A DNA stretch of 64,000 nucleotides from Niveibacterium sp. SC-1 (GCF_038235435.1 NZ_CP151275.1:682001-746000), one strand, 5' to 3'. Shown: positions 28,432 to 37,988, numbered from the stretch's first letter. A program made the numbers and translations. The notes: a model not told the origin generated them from the letters alone.

Positions 28432-28467
28432 CGGGCGCGGACCGACCGATGGTTCGCGCCCGTTTTT
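28432..28467 (+). terminator. Intrinsic terminator after DUF3309 gene
   Basis: Stem CGGGCGCGGACC/GGTTCGCGCCCG (12 bp, one G-T) with a seven-base loop, then TTTTT. It isolates the chemosensory operon from upstream transcription. Confidence 0.9.
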
Positions 28468-28727
28468 CGCCTCCACCATGCCGCTCCCCTGGCAACAGGC
28501 AGGGGCGCAGCCCGGCGCCGCGGCTCCGTCGCAGCCCCCGGCACGGACTCCGCTGCTCGTGCGCGTAAGCCTTCTCCTACGCCACTATCGGCGGCCATCA
28601 CGGCGAATTGCGCGGGCCCGATCCGTACACTCCGTGCAGTGTCCGCCGATGTGTCCGGCCCCCGCTGGCGCGCGTGCACCCGCTGCGTCTGAGCGCGGCG
28701 GCTTGATCTGTTCACAACGAGAGATCC
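28468..28727 (+). promoter_or_regulatory. Upstream region of the chemosensory operon
   Basis: About 260 bases between the DUF3309 terminator and the receptor gene; the operon promoter must lie here or the operon would not be expressed. No convincing sigma-70, sigma-28 or sigma-54 consensus was found by eye. The start is preceded by AACGAGAGATCC, a moderate ribosome site. Confidence 0.4.
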
Positions 28728-30668
28728 ATGGCCCTAGTGCGCAAGACCGCCGACGCGAAGCCCATAAGCGTTTCCGCTGCCGCGAACTCCTCGTCCGGAG
28801 CGACCCGCAACCTCGACAGGGCGAACGAGAAACGGGAGGCCGAGCGCCTGCGCATGCGCGCCCGCGCCCAGGCCAAGCAGCAGATTGCCGAGCGGCTGGC
28901 GACCACGCTGCAGCAGTTCGTCGCCGGGCTGGCCGAGACGAGCGCGTCGGGCGAGGAACTGCACCGCGCCATGGAGCAGATCGCCACCGCCACCGAGGAA
29001 GCTTCCGGTGCCTCGCACGAAGCGGCGCGTGCGTCGGAGGATGTGCTGCGGCATTTCGACATGCAGAGCGCCAAGACCGAAGCCATGCAGCGCAAGACCG
29101 TGATGCTGCAGGAGCTGGTGACCAAGGTCAGCGGGCTGATCCACGGCACCGTCGAGGGCATCGCGGCCATCGCCGACAAGCAGCGCGATGCGGTTGGGCG
29201 AGTCACCGCGCTCAATGCCCTGGCGCGCGACATCGGGGACGTGACGCAGACGGTGGCTAACGTCGCCGACCAGACCAACCTGCTCGCCCTCAACGCCGCG
29301 ATCGAAGCCTCCAAGGCGGGCAAGCATGGCCGCGGCTTTGCCGTGGTGGCCGCCGAAATCCGTTTGCTCGCCAGCCAGTCGGAAACCAGCGCCGGCGAAG
29401 TGCGTCAGCTCGTCGCGCAGATCCAGGCCGCGATCGGGCAGATCGTCGAGGGCATGGAGCGTTCCTCCGAGGTCGTGACGACGCATGTGAGCGCCGGCCG
29501 CACGGTCAATGCGCAGCTCGAGGAGCTGTGGATCGCGATGCAGGGCATCCACGAAAGCACCCGCCGGGTGCACGGCAACGCGCAAGAGGCATCGACGGCG
29601 GCCCAGCAGGCCTCGCGAGGCGCCGAGCTTGGCGCCGGGGCCGCGCAGGAGCAGGCCGTCTCCTGCGAGGAGGGCCTGCAGACCGTGACCGAACAGAGCG
29701 CCGCGCTGACGCAGGCCGAACAGTCCGCGCGCGATCTGCTGAACCTGGCCGAGGAACTGCGCACCGGCGGCGTCGGCGTGCGTGCCGAGCGCCTGGCCGG
29801 GACGGCCGAAGAAATCTCTACCAGCCTGCAGGAACTCGGTCATGCGGCCGCGCAGATATCGACCGCCCTGCAGCAGATCAGCCGCGGCTCGGCCGAGCAG
29901 GCGGCTGCCGCGGCCGAGCAGTCCACCGCGGCGGAGCTGATCGGCAAGAGTGCGCAGTTCGCCGAGGGCGAATCACGCTCGGTCATCCAGCGCGCCGAGG
30001 CAATGCAGAGCCTGCTGACCCAGGACCGGCGCTCGGTCGAAGGGCTGCTCGAAGGTGTCGAAGACCTCGCGCGGCGCAATCACAGCGGCCGGGAGAGCGT
30101 CAGCGTGCTCGAAGGGCATGCGCGCCGCATCGAGAAGATGACCGACGCGATCACCCTGGTCGCGATCCAGATCAACATGCTGGCAGTGACCGGTGCGGTG
30201 GAAGCCGCGCGCGCCGCGGAGTTCGGCCGCGGCTTCGCGACGGTGTCGGCGGACATCAAGTCCCTCGCCGGCAGCGCGTTGCAGAACTCCACCCAGGTCA
30301 AGGACGTGGTGCGGCAGATCCAGGACGCGCTCTCCGACGTCCGGCGCAGTGTCGATGACGTGATGGTGATTGCCAACGCCGAGGCCGGCCGGACCCGCTC
30401 GGTGGGCGCCGGGCTGCTTGACCTGGAGAAGGACGTCGGCGCCATGGTCGAAGACGGCAGGACGCTGCTCGATTCGGCGGAACAGATCAGCAAGCGCGGC
30501 GCACTCACGCGCGAACGCGTGCAGCAGATCGCGGTCTCGGCCCAGGAGTCGCAGCAGGCCACCGCTTCGGCCGCCACCGCCGCACGCCAGCAGTTGCAGG
30601 CGATGGACGAGTTGATGGTGCTCGTCGAGGAAGTTGCGTCGATGGTCGACGAGATCAAGGTTCAGTGA
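28728..30668 (+). CDS. Soluble methyl-accepting chemotaxis protein with two signalling tips
   Basis: A 646-residue receptor without signal peptide or membrane span. Residues ~30-60 are a charged helix. Two MCP signalling hairpins follow: tip 1 near residues 178-205 ([20 protein letters not shown], then [11 protein letters not shown]), and tip 2 near residues 478-505 ([20 protein letters not shown], then [10 protein letters not shown]). Tip 1 is close to the canonical receptor tip; tip 2 departs from it ([10 protein letters not shown]). No sensory domain is obvious, so the signal may come through coiled-coil contacts or a partner. Its stop overlaps the CheW gene start by one base. Confidence 0.9.
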   Translation: MALVRKTADAKPISVSAAANSSSGATRNLDRANEKREAERLRMRARAQAKQQIAERLATTLQQFVAGLAETSASGEELHRAMEQIATATEEASGASHEAARASEDVLRHFDMQSAKTEAMQRKTVMLQELVTKVSGLIHGTVEGIAAIADKQRDAVGRVTALNALARDIGDVTQTVANVADQTNLLALNAAIEASKAGKHGRGFAVVAAEIRLLASQSETSAGEVRQLVAQIQAAIGQIVEGMERSSEVVTTHVSAGRTVNAQLEELWIAMQGIHESTRRVHGNAQEASTAAQQASRGAELGAGAAQEQAVSCEEGLQTVTEQSAALTQAEQSARDLLNLAEELRTGGVGVRAERLAGTAEEISTSLQELGHAAAQISTALQQISRGSAEQAAAAAEQSTAAELIGKSAQFAEGESRSVIQRAEAMQSLLTQDRRSVEGLLEGVEDLARRNHSGRESVSVLEGHARRIEKMTDAITLVAIQINMLAVTGAVEAARAAEFGRGFATVSADIKSLAGSALQNSTQVKDVVRQIQDALSDVRRSVDDVMVIANAEAGRTRSVGAGLLDLEKDVGAMVEDGRTLLDSAEQISKRGALTRERVQQIAVSAQESQQATASAATAARQQLQAMDELMVLVEEVASMVDEIKVQ

Positions 30669-32182
30669 TGGACGCGCTCGCGTCGCCGCCCGCCGCGGAT
30701 GCCGGCGACCTGTTCGACGTTGCGCAGGGCTACCTGATCTACGTGGCCGCGGGGCAGCGCATGGCGGTGGCGCTCGAAGACGTGGTCGAGGTGACGCGCC
30801 TGCCAGAGCTGTTCCGCGTCCCGCTCAGTCCTGCGCCACTCACGGGCGTCATCAATCTGCGCGGCAGGGTGCTGGCGGTGCTCGATCTGGGCGTGCTGCT
30901 CGGTGGCGCGCCGACGCCGCGAGCTGCGACGACACGCCTGCTGCTGCTGCGCGATCTGCCCGCCTATGCGCTGCAGGTGGCTGCCATCGACGGTTTCGAA
31001 GCGCGCGAGACCGGTCGTGAGCTGGCGGCCGGGCAAGACGGCGAGCTGGAGTTCGCCAAGGGTGCGGTGCTGACCGGCCGAGGCGCCGAGCGCCTGCCCG
31101 TGATCGACTTCCCGCGCCTGATCGCCGCACGCATGCGGCTGGACCCGCGCAGTCTGCTGCCGGCCGATGTCGGTGCGCTGGCGAGCGTCGAGATGGAAGA
31201 GGACGCGGACGACGAGGCCGGACAGATACTGAGCTTTCGCCTCGGCCGGCAGGAATATGCGGTGCCGGTGGAAAGGGTGGTCGAAGCGGTCCGTACGCCG
31301 GACGAATTCCTGGTCCAGCCCGGCATGGGCGAACACATGCTCGGACTGATGGCGCTGCGTGATCGCCTGGTTCCGGTACTCGATGCCGGAGCCGCGCTGG
31401 ACACCGCCCAGGCGCGCCTGCGTGAGGGGGGCGGCCGCGTCCTGGTACTGCGCTTTGGCGACGGCGAGAGCCTGCGCGAAGTGGGGCTGGCGATCGATGC
31501 CATCACCGGTATCCACCTGCCGCGGCCCGACGAGATCCGCGAAATCCCGCCCTTGCTCGCGCGTCTCGAACGCGTGCAGGAGGTCGTCAGCGTGGTGCGT
31601 CTGGAAGACGGCCGCCGCATGATCGCTCTGCTCGCCGCCGAACGTCTGTTCGGCGAGGAGGAAGCCCTACGTCTGGAGCAGCTCATGCAGCACGAGAATC
31701 TGGAAGCGCGCCTGGCGGCTGCCTCGAGCGACGAAGTCCACGCGAACGACTACGTCGTCTTCCGGCTCGACCAGGCCGAGCTCGCGGTGCACGTCAGCGT
31801 TGTCGAGCAGGTGCTCGCGCGCCCTGAACGGATCACGCCGGTCCCGGGGGCGCCTGCTTTCGTCAAGGGCGTGATCAACCTGCGCGGCCGCGCCGTGGCG
31901 GTGATCGACGCGCGTGAGCGCTTCGGCCTGCAGGCGCATGAGGGCGGCCGCGTGATCGTGATTGCCCACAACGGTTCGCGCGCGGGAATCCTGGTCGACG
32001 ATGTCATCGGCATCCTCCCGCTGTCGCAGGACGAACTGCCGCAGATGCCGGGTCTCTCCGAGGATCAGGCCCGCTTGATCCAGCATGTCGCCACGCCTTC
32101 GGGCCGCATGATCATGGTGGTGGACGCGCAGGCATTGATCAACGCCAGCGAGCTCGAGGCGATCGCCGAGCTGGCGGCCTGA
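30668..32182 (+). CDS. Triple CheW-domain scaffold protein
   Basis: A 504-residue protein built of three CheW-like domains. Domain 1 (~10-150) has 'MAVALEDVVEVTRLPEL' and 'TGVINLRGRVLAVLDLG'. Domain 2 (~180-330) has 'YAVPVERVVEAVRTPDEF' but a divergent 'LGLMALRDRLVPVLD'. Domain 3 (~360-500) has 'AVHVSVVEQVLARPERI' and 'KGVINLRGRAVAVIDARE'. CheW domains join receptors to CheA; three in one chain would let one polypeptide bridge several partners. The ATG overlaps the receptor stop (TGATG). Confidence 0.9.
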   Translation: MDALASPPAADAGDLFDVAQGYLIYVAAGQRMAVALEDVVEVTRLPELFRVPLSPAPLTGVINLRGRVLAVLDLGVLLGGAPTPRAATTRLLLLRDLPAYALQVAAIDGFEARETGRELAAGQDGELEFAKGAVLTGRGAERLPVIDFPRLIAARMRLDPRSLLPADVGALASVEMEEDADDEAGQILSFRLGRQEYAVPVERVVEAVRTPDEFLVQPGMGEHMLGLMALRDRLVPVLDAGAALDTAQARLREGGGRVLVLRFGDGESLREVGLAIDAITGIHLPRPDEIREIPPLLARLERVQEVVSVVRLEDGRRMIALLAAERLFGEEEALRLEQLMQHENLEARLAAASSDEVHANDYVVFRLDQAELAVHVSVVEQVLARPERITPVPGAPAFVKGVINLRGRAVAVIDARERFGLQAHEGGRVIVIAHNGSRAGILVDDVIGILPLSQDELPQMPGLSEDQARLIQHVATPSGRMIMVVDAQALINASELEAIAELAA

Positions 32183-32187
32183 CGCGC

Positions 32188-33270
32188 ATGCTCCGCCTCA
32201 TGATCGTGGACGATTCCGCGGTGATCCGCGGCCAGCTGCAGCAGCTCTTCGAGGCCGAACCGGACGTCAGCCTGAGGTGCTGCGAGAGCGGCGAAGAGGC
32301 CCTGGCCGCGATGGCGGAGTTCGACCCGCAGGTGGTCACGCTGGATGTGAACATGCCGGGCATGGACGGCCTCGCGACGCTCGCACGCATCATGGCCAGA
32401 CACCCGCGCCCGGTCGTCATGATCTCCGCGCTGACCGAGAGTCGCGCCCGCATCACGGTGGAGGCGCTGGCCATGGGGGCGGTCGATTGCATCCCCAAGC
32501 CGCACCTCGCCGATGCCTCGCCGACGGCGCGCCAGCGCATGATCGCCAAGATCCGCAACGCCGCAACTGCGCATGTCGCGATGTCCAGCGGGGCTGCAGA
32601 GCGTCAGGCGCTCGGCCGGAGACCGAGCGAGCCGGCGGCGACGCCGGAGGACGAGCCGGGCCTGCCGGAGGGGCTGGTGCTGATCGGCGTCTCCACCGGC
32701 GGCCCGCGGGTGCTGGAAAAGATCCTGCCCGCGCTGCCGCAGGACTTTCCGTTTCCGGTGGTGGTCTGCCAGCACATGCCGCAGGCCTTCACCGGCAGCT
32801 TTGCACGCCGCATGGACGAGCTGACCCATCTACGCACCAGCGAGGTCGCGCGGCCGACCGCGCTGCGCAGCGGCCACATCTACATCGCCCGGGGTGACGC
32901 GGACCTGCAGATATCGCGTCGCGGCAAGACGCTCGTGGCCATGCCGCGACCGATGAGCGCGCAATACCGCTGGCATCCCTCGGTGGACCTGATGGTGGAG
33001 GGTGCGCTGGGAAGTTTCGACCCGCGCCGCATCATTGGTGTGCAGCTCACCGGCATGGGCGACGACGGGGTGAGTGCGATGTCCACGCTGCATGCGCGTG
33101 GGGGTCGCACCATCGCCGAATCGGAGGCGAGCGCAACGATCTACGGCATGCCCCAGGGCCTGGTGCGTGCGGGCACGGCGAGCGCGGTGCTGCACGCCGA
33201 CGAGATGGTGAGCTGCCTCCTGGAGTGGGTGCGCATACGGCCGAAGGAGCAACAGGCATGGGTCTGCTGA
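32188..33270 (+). CDS. cheB: Chemotaxis response regulator / protein-glutamate methylesterase CheB
   Basis: A 360-residue two-domain protein. The receiver domain (1-105) has the acidic pair Asp8/Asp9, the phosphorylated Asp53 in TLDVNMPGMDG, and a Lys in IPKP. The methylesterase domain (~160-355) has the catalytic Ser169 in GVSTGGP, His196 in QHMP, and Asp293 in GMGDDG. It demethylates or deamidates receptor glutamates, giving adaptation in opposition to CheR. It follows the CheW gene by five bases. Confidence 0.96.
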   Translation: MLRLMIVDDSAVIRGQLQQLFEAEPDVSLRCCESGEEALAAMAEFDPQVVTLDVNMPGMDGLATLARIMARHPRPVVMISALTESRARITVEALAMGAVDCIPKPHLADASPTARQRMIAKIRNAATAHVAMSSGAAERQALGRRPSEPAATPEDEPGLPEGLVLIGVSTGGPRVLEKILPALPQDFPFPVVVCQHMPQAFTGSFARRMDELTHLRTSEVARPTALRSGHIYIARGDADLQISRRGKTLVAMPRPMSAQYRWHPSVDLMVEGALGSFDPRRIIGVQLTGMGDDGVSAMSTLHARGGRTIAESEASATIYGMPQGLVRAGTASAVLHADEMVSCLLEWVRIRPKEQQAWVC

Positions 33271-33872
33271 AACCGCGTCAGGACGGCGCACCCGCACCCC
33301 TGCATCGCGAACGCGACGCGCTGCTCGCACAACTCGCCGCGGCCTCGGCCGCGCAGCGGGCGGAGGCCGCGGGCTTCCTGGCCGACTACCGCGACAGCGC
33401 CGAGCCGCTGCTGGCCGCGCTGGCGCGGGAGGGTGAGAGCGCGGTCCGGCGCCGCATCCTGTCGACCCTGGTGAGCTGGCGCGATCCGGCGCCGATCGCG
33501 GCCCTGGTCGCGCGCCTGCGTCAGGTGGATGGCGTGTCACGCAACGAGATCATGGATGCGCTGCGCGATGTCGGCGGGCCGGTGGAACGCGAAGTGCCCA
33601 GCCTGCTCGCTGCCAGCGATCCCGACCTGCGCCTGTACGCGTTCACGGTGCTGCGGGCGCAGCGTAGTGCGCAGGTGCTCGGCTGGATCGAGGAGACGCT
33701 GGCGCACGAGACCGACGCCAATGTCGCGGCTGCGGCGCTGGAGCTGCTCGCGCAGATCGGCACGCCGGCCGAACACGCATGGCTGGAAGCGCCCGGCGTG
33801 CGCTTCGCCGACGTGCCCTTCATCCAGTTCGCGATCGCCGCCGTCGCGCGCCGCACGGGGACGCCCGCGTGA
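33258..33872 (+). CDS. HEAT-repeat-like protein of the chemosensory operon
   Basis: A 204-residue all-helical protein with repeating two-helix units, e.g. 'LLAALAREGESAVRRRILSTL', 'PIAALVARLRQVDGVSRNEIM' and 'EVPSLLAASDPDLRLYAFTVL', which fits HEAT/PBS-lyase-type repeats. These make curved protein-binding surfaces. The ATG at 33258 lies inside the end of cheB (13-base overlap) and has GGAGCAACAGGC ahead of it. A scaffold or localisation part in the array is inferred from its place between cheB and cheR. Confidence 0.8.
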   Translation: MGLLKPRQDGAPAPLHRERDALLAQLAAASAAQRAEAAGFLADYRDSAEPLLAALAREGESAVRRRILSTLVSWRDPAPIAALVARLRQVDGVSRNEIMDALRDVGGPVEREVPSLLAASDPDLRLYAFTVLRAQRSAQVLGWIEETLAHETDANVAAAALELLAQIGTPAEHAWLEAPGVRFADVPFIQFAIAAVARRTGTPA

Positions 33873-34732
33873 GCGCCGTGGGCGACGCGCTGGCCGCCGC
33901 CGAACTCTCGCCCCGCGACTACGAGGACTTCTGCGCCTACTTCCTGCATCGCACCGGCATCGCCTTCGACGCCGGCAAGCGCTACTTCGTGGACAAGCGC
34001 CTGCTGGCCCGCATGGCGCAGACCGGTCACCCGGGTTTCGACAGCTATTTCGCCGCGCTGCGCTCGGGCCTGTGGGAGGCCGAGGTCCAGGCCCTGATCA
34101 ACGCGATGACGGTCAACGAGACCTATTTCTTCCGCGAGGAGTACCAGTTGCAGTGCCTCAGCAACTCGTTGCTGCCCGAGCTCCTGACGCGCCTGCCGGA
34201 GGACGCGACACTGCGCCTGTGGTCCGTTCCCTGTGCCTCGGGCGAAGAGCCCTATTCGATCGCGATCCATCTGCTGGACCAGTGGGCGGACATCGAGCAG
34301 CGCGCCGTGGAGATCTTCGGCTCGGACATCGACACGGCGATGCTTGCGGCGGCCCGCCGTGGCTTCTATTCGCCGCGGGCCCTGCAGCATGCGCCGCCCT
34401 CGGTGCTGCACCGCTACTTCAAGGCGGAGGCCGGGGGCTACCGGATCTCCCAGGACCTGTCCGAGTGCGTCGCCTTCTCCACGGTGAACGTGGCGGACCC
34501 GGTGTCGATGCGCGCCTATCGCGACATGGACGTGATCTTCTGTCGCAACGTGCTGATCTACTTCGACGACTTCTCACGCCGCATCGCGGCCGACGCGCTC
34601 TTCGATGCGCTGCGACCCGGCGGATTTCTCTGCCTGGGTCATTCCGAATCGATGAGCCGCATCTCGCCGCTCTTCGAAGTACGGCGCTTCCCCGACGCGA
34701 TCGTGTATCAGAAACCGCTGGAGCCACGATGA
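33869..34732 (+). CDS. cheR: Chemotaxis protein methyltransferase CheR
   Basis: A 287-residue SAM-dependent enzyme that methylates receptor glutamates. It has the N-terminal helical domain, the active-region motif 'MTVNETYFFREEYQ' and the SAM motif 'LRLWSVPCASGEEPYS'; 'MDVIFCRNVLIYFDD' and 'LCLGHSES' complete the family set. The GTG at 33869 overlaps the HEAT gene stop (GTGA). Confidence 0.95.
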   Translation: MSAVGDALAAAELSPRDYEDFCAYFLHRTGIAFDAGKRYFVDKRLLARMAQTGHPGFDSYFAALRSGLWEAEVQALINAMTVNETYFFREEYQLQCLSNSLLPELLTRLPEDATLRLWSVPCASGEEPYSIAIHLLDQWADIEQRAVEIFGSDIDTAMLAAARRGFYSPRALQHAPPSVLHRYFKAEAGGYRISQDLSECVAFSTVNVADPVSMRAYRDMDVIFCRNVLIYFDDFSRRIAADALFDALRPGGFLCLGHSESMSRISPLFEVRRFPDAIVYQKPLEPR

Positions 34733-35091
34733 CGCGACGCGTGCTGATCGTTGATGACGCCGCCACGGTGCGCATGTACCACCGCGGCATTCTCGAGCAC
34801 GCCGGCTTCGCGGTCGACGAAGCGGAGAACGGCTACGAGGGCCTGGAGAAGGCGATGCAGGGCGGCTACGACCTGTTCCTGATCGACGTGAACATGCCCA
34901 AGCTCGACGGCTACTCCCTGCTGCGCCGCCTGCGGGCGGACCCGGTGGCGCAGTCCGTGCCGGTAATCATCATCACCACCGAGACCCAGGACGGCGACGT
35001 CGCGCTGACCGCGGGCGCCAACTTCTGCATGACCAAGCCGGTGTCGCCCGAGATGCTCGCGCTCTACGTGCGCATGGCCTGCGGAGCCTGA
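34729..35091 (+). CDS. Single-domain response regulator (CheY-like)
   Basis: A 120-residue receiver domain only. Asp9/Asp10 form the acidic pocket, Asp53 in LIDVNMPKLDG is the phosphorylation site, Thr83/84 and Lys103 (MTKP) complete it. With no output domain it should act by protein contact, as CheY does on flagellar motors or on other targets. Its start overlaps cheR (ATGA). Confidence 0.93.
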   Translation: MTRRVLIVDDAATVRMYHRGILEHAGFAVDEAENGYEGLEKAMQGGYDLFLIDVNMPKLDGYSLLRRLRADPVAQSVPVIIITTETQDGDVALTAGANFCMTKPVSPEMLALYVRMACGA

Positions 35092-35096
35092 GACGC

Positions 35097-37319
35097 ATGG
35101 ACGCGCTGCTCGCCGAATTCGTGGCGGAAACCCGCAGCCAGCTGCTGGCGATCGCCGGCGGGCTGGAGGTCCTGCGCGCAGATCCGGGAAACCTCGCAGA
35201 GATGGAGCGCGTCTTCCGCTCGGTGCATACGATCAAGGGTTCGGCGGCCGTGTTCGCCTTCGCGCCCATCCAGGCCATCGCGCATGAATCGGAGAGCCTC
35301 CTGGGCGAGGCGCGCGAGCACCGGCGTCCTCTGCCGGACGGCGCGACGGCGTTGCTCTTCGAGGCCTTCGATGCTGTGGCGCTGTGGGTCGAGCCCCTGC
35401 AGAGTGCGCAGCTGCCGGAGTTTGCCGAGCGCGAGGGCGCCGCCCTGGCCGCCCGCATCGCGGCGCTGGGCGGGTCTGGATCCCTGTCGCGCAAATCCGG
35501 AACCGACTCGCAGGCCGTGCGGGCCGAGCTGCTGGCCGGCCTTCCGCGGCTGCCCGCCGCGGTCCGCGAAGCCCTCGCCGCGGCCGGTGGCAGCTACGCC
35601 TATGTCCGCTACCAACCCGATCCGGGATGCTTCTTCGCCGGCGAAGATCCGCTCTATACCGCGCGCCAGCTGCCGGGGCTCGACGCTCTGCATCTGGAGA
35701 TCGCGCCCGCCGCGCCGGGCAAGGGCGATCCCGCTTTCGGTCCCGATTCCGATCCCTATCGCTGCGACACGATCCTGCATGCTTTCTGCCGTGCCCGGCT
35801 GGCGGATCTGGACGCGCTACTGCGCCCGCTCGGCGAGCAGGCGCACGCCCTGATGATCGAGGCCGACGCGCTGGCCACGCCGGCCCCGACTGCGGATCCA
35901 CTGCACGAGGCCGCGCGCGGCCTGGTCGCGCGCCAGCTCGAACTGCTTGCCGCCAGCGACGGCGACCGCCGCTCGGCGGCCCTGCCATCGGTGCGCGCGG
36001 TCATCGGAAACGTGGCGCGGACCCTCGGGCCGGAGAGCGGCCTGGAGGGCCTGGAAGCGCTGGATTCCAAGCTCCTCGCCCTACGCCTGCGCGCCTGGCT
36101 GGAGAGCACCGGCGCGGCTGCACCCAGCGCACCCGCGGAAGCGCCCGCGGCGGCGCCGCAGGAAGAGGAGCTGCGGGTTTCGCCCGCACTGGCCGAACGG
36201 ATCATGAGCGCGGCGACGGAGCTGGCAATCACGCGTACGGCCCTGTCGTCCCTCACGCGCCGGCTGGCGGCGCTCAAGCCAGGGCCGATCGCCAGCGAGT
36301 TCGCAGGCCTGCAGCAGCAACTGGACCATCAACTTCGCGAGTTGCAGGCCGGTTTGCAGGAACTGCGACTGCTGCCGCTCGACGAAGTGTTCCGGCGCTT
36401 GCCGATGCAGTTGCGCCTGCTTGAACGGCAACTTGGCAAGGCCGTGACGCTGACGGTCTCGGGCGAGGAGCTGCGCGCCGACAAGGCCGTGTGCGCCTTG
36501 CTGCACGAGCCCTTGCTGCATCTGGTGCGCAACGCGCTGGACCACGGCATCGAATCGGCGGCCGAACGCGCCGCTGCCGGCAAGCCGGCGAGCGCCCGCA
36601 TCACGGTCGCGGCGCGACGCGAGCAGGACCGGCTGCTGATCCACGTGGAAGACGATGGGCGCGGCATCGATCCGGCGCGGATGCGCGCGCGCGCGCTTGA
36701 AAGTGGCCTGCGCGACGAGGCGACGCTGGCCATGATGGACGACGCGGGTCTGCTGCAACTGGTATTCGAATCGGGCTTCTCCACGGCGGCGACGGTCTCC
36801 GACATTTCCGGGCGCGGCATGGGCATGGAAATCGTGCGCGACCGGCTGCGTGCGGCCGGCGGCAACGTCAGCCTCGAAAGCGTGGTGGGCAGCGGAACGC
36901 AGGTCACCTTGTCGCTACCCGTGGCCGTCGCCGTGGCCCAGGTGCTGCTCGTCGCGGTGGGCGGGCAGAGCCTCGGACTGCCGCTCTCGCGAGTGCACGA
37001 GATCGTGCGGCCACGCGAGGAGCAGATCCTCTGCGTCAAGCGCAGCGAGTCGCTGCAGTGGCGGGGCCGCATCGTCCCGCTGGTGCGCCTGGCGCGGGTG
37101 CTCTCCCTGCCGGTTCCTGCCGCGCCACCGCCGGCGTGCATCGTGCTCAACCTGCCGCAGGGGCCGCTCGCTCTGGGGGTGGATGAGGTCGGTGAAAACC
37201 TCGATGTGATGATCAAGCCGCTCTCGGGCGTGCTGACCGGACTTTCCTGCTACGAGGGCTCGGCCCTCCTGGGCGACGGCAGCGTGCTGCTGGTGATCAA
37301 CCCACTGGGGCTCGTGTGA
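35097..37319 (+). CDS. cheA: Chemotaxis histidine kinase CheA
   Basis: A 740-residue kinase. The HPt domain has the phosphorylated His44 (HTIKGSA). A middle part (~165-260) holds a segment 'RYQPDPGCFFAGEDPLYTAR' that resembles a domain seen in some non-E. coli CheA proteins between P1 and the kinase core. The P3 dimer helices (~355-430), the P4 ATP-binding domain (N box HLVRNALDHGIE, G1 DDGRGID, G2 GRGMGMEIV) and a C-terminal CheW-like P5 follow. Spacing is five bases after the CheY gene. It links the soluble receptor to both CheYs and CheB. Confidence 0.96.
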   Translation: MDALLAEFVAETRSQLLAIAGGLEVLRADPGNLAEMERVFRSVHTIKGSAAVFAFAPIQAIAHESESLLGEAREHRRPLPDGATALLFEAFDAVALWVEPLQSAQLPEFAEREGAALAARIAALGGSGSLSRKSGTDSQAVRAELLAGLPRLPAAVREALAAAGGSYAYVRYQPDPGCFFAGEDPLYTARQLPGLDALHLEIAPAAPGKGDPAFGPDSDPYRCDTILHAFCRARLADLDALLRPLGEQAHALMIEADALATPAPTADPLHEAARGLVARQLELLAASDGDRRSAALPSVRAVIGNVARTLGPESGLEGLEALDSKLLALRLRAWLESTGAAAPSAPAEAPAAAPQEEELRVSPALAERIMSAATELAITRTALSSLTRRLAALKPGPIASEFAGLQQQLDHQLRELQAGLQELRLLPLDEVFRRLPMQLRLLERQLGKAVTLTVSGEELRADKAVCALLHEPLLHLVRNALDHGIESAAERAAAGKPASARITVAARREQDRLLIHVEDDGRGIDPARMRARALESGLRDEATLAMMDDAGLLQLVFESGFSTAATVSDISGRGMGMEIVRDRLRAAGGNVSLESVVGSGTQVTLSLPVAVAVAQVLLVAVGGQSLGLPLSRVHEIVRPREEQILCVKRSESLQWRGRIVPLVRLARVLSLPVPAAPPPACIVLNLPQGPLALGVDEVGENLDVMIKPLSGVLTGLSCYEGSALLGDGSVLLVINPLGLV

Positions 37320-37603
37320 TGGCCATCCGCGAGGAAGCAGGGCGCTTCGTGATGCAGGGCGTGTGCGACGTCGAGGACGTGGAACCCTTGCTGCAGGCAC
37401 TGCTCTCAGGGAATGACATCGTGCTCGATCTTGGCCCCTGCCGTCACCTGCACTGCGCGCTGGTGCAGATCATCGCGCGCAGCGCGGCGAACCTTCTGCC
37501 ACCCGAGGACGAATGGCTGCGTCGTTTTGTCTTCGCCCCACTCGAATCGTCGCGCGCAGGCAAGCCGGCCGGCGCGCTCCCTTCAACGCAGCATGCAAGG
37601 TAG
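37319..37603 (+). CDS. Small STAS-like protein
   Basis: A 94-residue protein. 'GNDIVLDLGPCRHLHCALVQ' in the middle follows the beta-alpha pattern of STAS domains ('..D...V.......L..L...'), but in degenerate form: a Cys-Arg-His stretch replaces the usual Asp-Ser-(Ser/Thr) phosphosite region. The start overlaps the CheA stop by one base (TGATG). STAS proteins in chemosensory clusters are thought to be adaptor or switch parts; the role here is inferred. Confidence 0.65.
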   Translation: MAIREEAGRFVMQGVCDVEDVEPLLQALLSGNDIVLDLGPCRHLHCALVQIIARSAANLLPPEDEWLRRFVFAPLESSRAGKPAGALPSTQHAR

Positions 37604-37607
37604 TGTC

Positions 37608-37988
37608 ATGACCGAACCCTCACGCACCGTATTGATCGTCGACGACAGCAGTCTCTCGCGCATGCTGCTCAAGAGCCTCTTGCTCGAGCGCCGTCCGGAC
37701 TGGGTTGTCCTGGAGGCCGCGAGCGGCGAGCAGGCGCTGGAAGTGGCGGACAAACAGTGCCCCGACCTGATCACGCTCGACATCAACATGCCGGGCATGG
37801 GCGGCCTTGCGGCGGCCCAGCGGCTCAAGGAGCGCTGCCCCGCCGCCCAGCTTGCGGTGATGACCGCCAACGTGCAGGAGAGCGTGCGCCAGCAGGTGCA
37901 GTCGCTGGGCATCCTCTTCCTGGCCATGGTGGAAAAGCCGATCACCGCGGCCGGCGTGGACAAGATCCTCTTCAGGCTCACCGCGTGA
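37608..37988 (+). CDS. Second single-domain response regulator (CheY-like)
   Basis: A 126-residue receiver domain: acidic pair in LIVDDSS, phosphorylated Asp58 in TLDINMPGMGG, Thr in VMTANVQ and Lys in VEKPI. It differs from the first CheY in the loop after the phosphosite and in a longer C-terminal helix, so the two are not recent copies. CAAGGTAGTGTC precedes the ATG. Its stop overlaps the CheC-type gene by four bases, which makes it the likely substrate of that phosphatase. Confidence 0.92.
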   Translation: MTEPSRTVLIVDDSSLSRMLLKSLLLERRPDWVVLEAASGEQALEVADKQCPDLITLDINMPGMGGLAAAQRLKERCPAAQLAVMTANVQESVRQQVQSLGILFLAMVEKPITAAGVDKILFRLTA

